Positions 61,137-64,000 of a DNA stretch of 64,000 bases are shown in pieces. How positions within the stretch are numbered: position 1 is the stretch's first letter; each line of letters starts with the position of its first letter. The notes beneath the pieces are model-generated. The model saw only the letters and a list, made by a program, of their open reading frames with translations, searched no databases and was not told the DNA's origin. The DNA comes from an uncultured Cyclobacteriaceae bacterium. Its GTDB lineage: Bacteria > Bacteroidota > Bacteroidia > Cytophagales > Cyclobacteriaceae. A program made the position numbers and the translations under genes. The DNA is taken from positions 186,001 to 250,000 of the forward strand of contig CAKZRQ010000017.1 in assembly GCA_937146645.1 (NCBI GenBank), in the 5' to 3' direction.

Positions 61137-61993
61137 AGCCCTTAGTTTCTATTCTTATTCCAAATTATAACAAGCTTGGCTTCATTCAGGAGACATTCCA
61201 AAGCCTATTATCTCAGAGCTACCAAAACTGGGAATGCATTGTGGTAGATGATCACAGTGATGATGGATCCTTCGAATATTTGGAAAATTTAGCTCAATCA
61301 GAGCCTAGGATTAATCTCTACAAGAGACCGGATAATCTACCAAAAGGAGGAAATATTTGTCGGAATTATGCATTCGAAATGTCATCAGGTGATTTGATAC
61401 AATGGTTTGATTCTGATGATATTATGTTGCCAAATTTCCTCGAGGATAAAGTAGATTTCCTTAAGGGTAATGAAGATAAATTGTTCGTTGTCTCAAAGGT
61501 GAGAATCCAATTCGAGGAGGATTATAAAGGGGAGAAAAAATTCAAGCATTCAATGGAATCCGAGAATCCTATTCCTGATTATTTGAGTTTTAAGCTTCTG
61601 TTTTTACCTGGAGGACCAATGTTTAGGAGAAAGGTTTTTGAGGAGGTTGGACTTTTTAATCCAAGCCTAAAAAAGCATCAGGAATGGGAACTGTTTTTTC
61701 GTGCTGTACTCAAGTATCCTGATTGGGGCATAATTCAAAAAGAAGGTTATATCTATCAAATAAATAATGATAGTATCACTGCAAGAATGGATCAAAGAGA
61801 TAAGCTGGTTGAAGCAGAACTACATGTAATTCAAACTGCTTTGGGTTATCATTCAAATCCCCAAATTGCTTTGGCCCCAGCCAACGTTAGACAATCCTTT
61901 TTGCTTAAATATTTGAAATTTAGCCTTGTTCACAGAAAAGGATCTTATGCTTATTGGTTTTTATCTGAGTATCTCAAAGAACTATTTCGCTGA
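61133..61993 (+). CDS. Family 2 glycosyltransferase
   Basis: 286 residues: VSILIPNYNKLGFIQETFQSL, CIVVDDHSDDGS, LPKGGNICRN, WFDSDDIML (DxD) and RRKVFEEVGLFNPSLKKHQEWELFFRA. The block around PKGGNICRN matches the enzyme at 12836. Start TTG at 61133. Followed by a 47-base gap holding no clear signal. Confidence 0.92.
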   Translation: MKPLVSILIPNYNKLGFIQETFQSLLSQSYQNWECIVVDDHSDDGSFEYLENLAQSEPRINLYKRPDNLPKGGNICRNYAFEMSSGDLIQWFDSDDIMLPNFLEDKVDFLKGNEDKLFVVSKVRIQFEEDYKGEKKFKHSMESENPIPDYLSFKLLFLPGGPMFRRKVFEEVGLFNPSLKKHQEWELFFRAVLKYPDWGIIQKEGYIYQINNDSITARMDQRDKLVEAELHVIQTALGYHSNPQIALAPANVRQSFLLKYLKFSLVHRKGSYAYWFLSEYLKELFR

Positions 61994-62040
61994 ATGGGTA
62001 AGTGTACTTTGAATGAAGTTCACATTTCTGAGTTGAGAAC

Positions 62041-62991
62041 ATGCATGTAAGATCTGGTCTAAAGGATTTATATTATCTCTATTTCCAGGCTAGCCAGAGA
62101 CTTTTAGGTTTCCCAAGAGCTCATAAAAGTTTTCTGAAACTTCATGGGTACTCTTTGGATTTAAAAAATCCGAAAACTCATAATCATTATATCTTGCGTA
62201 AGATGCTTTTTGATCGAGATCCACTCATTGTTGAGACCTCGGATAAAGTTCTGGTGAGAGATTACGTAAAGCGAAAGCTAGGGAATAATGAGGCCAACAA
62301 GGTTTTGATTCCCCTTTATCATGTGACTAAAACCGGAGGAGACATTCCTTTTTCAGAACTTCCAGAGGAGTTTTTTATGAAGGCCAATCACTTTAGTGGG
62401 GCGAATAAATTAGTGTCTAAGGAGGATGATTTTAATGAGGTAGTGCTTTTAGCAAGGGAATGGCTTAGATCTTCATACGGTCAAGGCAATCACGAGTGGG
62501 CTTATGGAAAGATAGCCAAAAGGATACTTTGTGAGAAAGTTCTGAGAACCTCATCAGGCAAAATTCCCCAGGATATTAAATTTTACTTTTGGCATGGGAA
62601 GCTGAAGATGATGCTTTTTGTAGAAGATCGTTTTGAGGATATGAAATGGTTTTTTTGTGATGAAAATTTCAGGGAAATCAAAGGGGCACAAGTCCAAAGA
62701 GTTAAACGGGCTTCGAATCCAGAGATTCCACAAAATATCTCCGAGATGAAAGCTTTAGCCGCAAAGCTCGCTGAGGACTTTGACTACTGCAGAATTGATC
62801 TATACGAAATTGATGGCCATATCTATTTTGGTGAAGTGACTCATTATACAGGCGGTGGCTGGTGGAAATTCTCAGATCTCAAAACAGATTGTACACTGGG
62901 CAAATTTTGGGATAAGGAGAATTCTGAGAAAAGCTATTTTGATCTGTATGAAGAATTCGAAAATTCAGAAGTGTTAGCATTAAGTAATTGA
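62041..62991 (+). CDS. TupA-like ATP-grasp protein
   Basis: 316 residues, PF14305-type. The diagnostic C-terminal part is present: KFYFWHGKLKMMLFVEDR, DYCRIDLYEIDGHIYFGEVTHYTGGGWWKF, where the Glu and Asp residues bind Mg-ATP in the ATP-grasp fold. TupA-type proteins add amino acids or form peptide-like links on surface polymers such as teichuronopeptide; in O-antigen clusters the substrate is generally unknown. ATG at 62041. Confidence 0.88.
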   Translation: MHVRSGLKDLYYLYFQASQRLLGFPRAHKSFLKLHGYSLDLKNPKTHNHYILRKMLFDRDPLIVETSDKVLVRDYVKRKLGNNEANKVLIPLYHVTKTGGDIPFSELPEEFFMKANHFSGANKLVSKEDDFNEVVLLAREWLRSSYGQGNHEWAYGKIAKRILCEKVLRTSSGKIPQDIKFYFWHGKLKMMLFVEDRFEDMKWFFCDENFREIKGAQVQRVKRASNPEIPQNISEMKALAAKLAEDFDYCRIDLYEIDGHIYFGEVTHYTGGGWWKFSDLKTDCTLGKFWDKENSEKSYFDLYEEFENSEVLALSN

Positions 62992-63821
62992 GTAAACCTG
63001 ATCACACGTACTACAAAGTAATTGAACCCAGCTCCGGTTGGAAGATGGTCGACTTTGAAGAGTTGTGGAGATATAAGGACTTATTGTATTTTCTCACTCT
63101 AAGAGGAATAAAAGCCAGATATGCCCAATCAATCCTTGGAGTTTCATGGGCTATCATCGTCCCTCTATTCACTACCTTAGTTTTTACTGTTGTCTTTGGA
63201 AACCTTGCAAAAGTAGATTCAGATGGGATGCCTTATATTCTGTTTTCTTATTTGGCCCTTTGGCCTTGGAACTACTTTTCTGGAACACTGACCGAATCTG
63301 CAAATTCGCTGGTTCAGAATGCCAACATGATCACGAAGGTCTACTTTCCTAGAATGGTTTTACCTCTATCAGCAATTCTTTCGAAGCTTTTAGATTTTAC
63401 CATTGCCTTTGTGGTTCTTCTTGGTATGCTTATCTATTTTGGACAGGTGCCAGGCTGGGGAGTACTTTTTCTTCCCTTATTACTGATCCAACTTTTGATG
63501 TGTAGTCTTGGGATCGGGATGTTTCTTTCAGCTTTAGCAGTAAAATATCGTGATGTGAAGCATGCGTTGACATTCCTGGTGCAGCTTTTACTGTATTCGG
63601 CGCCCGTTGTTTATAGCACTTCCGCTGTTCCTGAACAATACCAGGGGCTTTATGTATTAAATCCGATGGTTGGAGTGATCGAGGGTTTTAGAGCAGCATT
63701 TTTAGCTCGACCTATGCCATGGGAATGGATTTGGCCAGGGAGTATTGTCGCAATCATTGTATTTATTTTTGGAATGTTTTATTTCCGAAGGATGGAACGA
63801 ATCTTTGCCGATGTTGCGTAA
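62988..63821 (+). CDS. wzm: ABC-2 type permease for polysaccharide/O-antigen export (Wzm/TagG/KpsM-like)
   Basis: 277 residues, six membrane helices: YKDLLYFLTLRGIKARYAQSILG (cytoplasmic entry), GYAQSILGVSWAI-type gate, VYFPRMVLPLS, LQFLVQLLLYSAPVVYS-like segment, YVLNPMVGVIEGFRAAFL. It would export a finished undecaprenyl-linked chain together with an ATPase (Wzt) normally encoded next. Here the next gene is instead a four-helix-bundle gene, so the ATPase must lie beyond the window. Start TTG at 62988, four-base overlap (TTGA). Confidence 0.9.
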   Translation: MSKPDHTYYKVIEPSSGWKMVDFEELWRYKDLLYFLTLRGIKARYAQSILGVSWAIIVPLFTTLVFTVVFGNLAKVDSDGMPYILFSYLALWPWNYFSGTLTESANSLVQNANMITKVYFPRMVLPLSAILSKLLDFTIAFVVLLGMLIYFGQVPGWGVLFLPLLLIQLLMCSLGIGMFLSALAVKYRDVKHALTFLVQLLLYSAPVVYSTSAVPEQYQGLYVLNPMVGVIEGFRAAFLARPMPWEWIWPGSIVAIIVFIFGMFYFRRMERIFADVA

Positions 63822-63822
63822 T

Positions 63823-63857
63823 CAGTTGTCAGTTAACAGTTGCCCGTTATCAGTTTA
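63823..63857 (+). repeat. Five tandem heptamers, CAGTTnn type
   Basis: CAGTTGT, CAGTTAA, CAGTTGC, CCGTTAT, CAGTTTA. CAGTT occurs at 63823, 63830, 63837 and 63851, in a 7-base register; the fourth unit has C for A. Located between the permease and a four-helix-bundle gene. TGCCCGTTAT (63841-63850) also occurs at 59352-59361 before the other four-helix-bundle gene. Confidence 0.6.
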
Positions 63858-63878
63858 AAAAATTCTTTAAATAGGCCA

Positions 63879-64000
63879 TTGAAAACCTATAAAGACTTAG
63901 ATGTTTACCAAGAGGCCTTTGATTTATTTGTTAGGGTTCATCCATTTTCACTCAAACTTCCAAAACATGAGCTTTATGAATTAGGCAGTCAGCTACGAAG
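63879..64000 (+). CDS. Four-helix-bundle protein, 23S-IVS family (3' partial)
   Basis: About 40 residues before the window ends. From TTG at 63879 the frame reads MKTYKDLDVYQEAFDLFVR, then LKLPKHELYELGSQLR; it fits the family pattern of a lead helix, then K/F-PK-E-xYxLxxQLRR. A second member of the family in this window, different from that at 59501. It probably separates the permease from its ATPase gene. Confidence 0.75.
   Translation, partial: MKTYKDLDVYQEAFDLFVRVHPFSLKLPKHELYELGSQLR

Noticed and set aside
61994..62040. Promoter in the gap before the ATP-grasp gene
   Set aside because: TACTTTGA is one base short of the -7 consensus and no -33 element is at the right distance; probably part of the same operon.
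63823..63857. Short repeat array as a CRISPR
   Set aside because: Units are 7 bases with no spacers; it is a simple tandem repeat.
1..64000. tRNA, rRNA, insertion sequences, phage genes, toxin-antitoxin or restriction systems
   Set aside because: Intergenic gaps are too short or read as promoters, terminators and AT-rich tracts; no transposase, integrase or tRNA-like cloverleaf was seen by eye.

Overview
The window reads as chromosome of a member of the Bacteroidota, most likely order Cytophagales (Cyclobacteriaceae/Algoriphagus-like; inferred from gene style, not proven). Reasons: moderately AT-rich DNA, few strong Shine-Dalgarno sites, candidate promoters with the Bacteroidota -7 box TAnnTTTG, OM-style polysaccharide export proteins, a Gly/Tyr-tailed BY-kinase, and 23S-IVS-type four-helix-bundle genes between other genes. 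All 55 genes called lie on the + strand.

Layout. (1) 1-2421: the end of a penicillin-acylase-family gene and a small membrane protein, unrelated to what follows. (2) 2504-19079: a surface-polysaccharide locus headed by a winged-helix regulator with a degenerate nucleotidyltransferase-like domain. It holds a six-SLBB export protein, UDP-glucose dehydrogenase, a Wzx flippase, a nitroreductase plus pyruvyltransferase pair, a Wzz-like protein, a candidate Wzy, five GT2 enzymes and a Wzi protein. (3) 19174-51310: a second, complete Wzy-type system: UDP-HexNAc dehydrogenase, Wza lipoprotein, Wzc kinase, an MsbA/PglK-like ABC exporter, many glycosyltransferases, a CMP-nonulosonate module (neuB-neuC-neuA), three class-II glutamine amidotransferases of the asparagine-synthetase type, a second Wzy/ligase, a CapK-like ligase with a GNAT and a NodB-like protein, an SDR and a WecA/WbpL-type initiating transferase. 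It ends in terminator hairpins. (4) 51683-56030: four exported proteins of unknown function (Pro-rich lipoprotein, two signal-peptide proteins, a three-module leucine-rich-repeat protein) lying between two nearly identical terminator hairpins. (5) 56245-59348: two GT-C-like membrane proteins. (6) 59410-64000: a paralogue of the first regulator heads a third cluster (methyltransferase, GT2, TupA-like ATP-grasp, ABC-2 permease), with one four-helix-bundle gene before the regulator and another, cut by the window end, after the permease.

How it works together (inference): uronic acids made by the two UDP-sugar dehydrogenases could be amidated by the AsnB-like enzymes; nonulosonic acid is activated by NeuA; repeat units start on undecaprenyl phosphate with the WecA-like enzyme, are extended by the GT2/GT4 enzymes, flipped by Wzx or the ABC exporter, polymerised by the Wzy candidates and exported through Wza/Wzc and the SLBB protein. 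The third cluster looks ABC-transporter dependent (O-antigen or teichoic-like).

Most interesting: the two regulator paralogues share a palindrome TGAGTA-N7-TACTCA in their leaders. At the second one, a four-helix-bundle gene bounded by 14-bp inverted repeats sits between the palindrome and the regulator gene. The four-gene exported module at 51683-56030 is the best candidate for an undescribed system.
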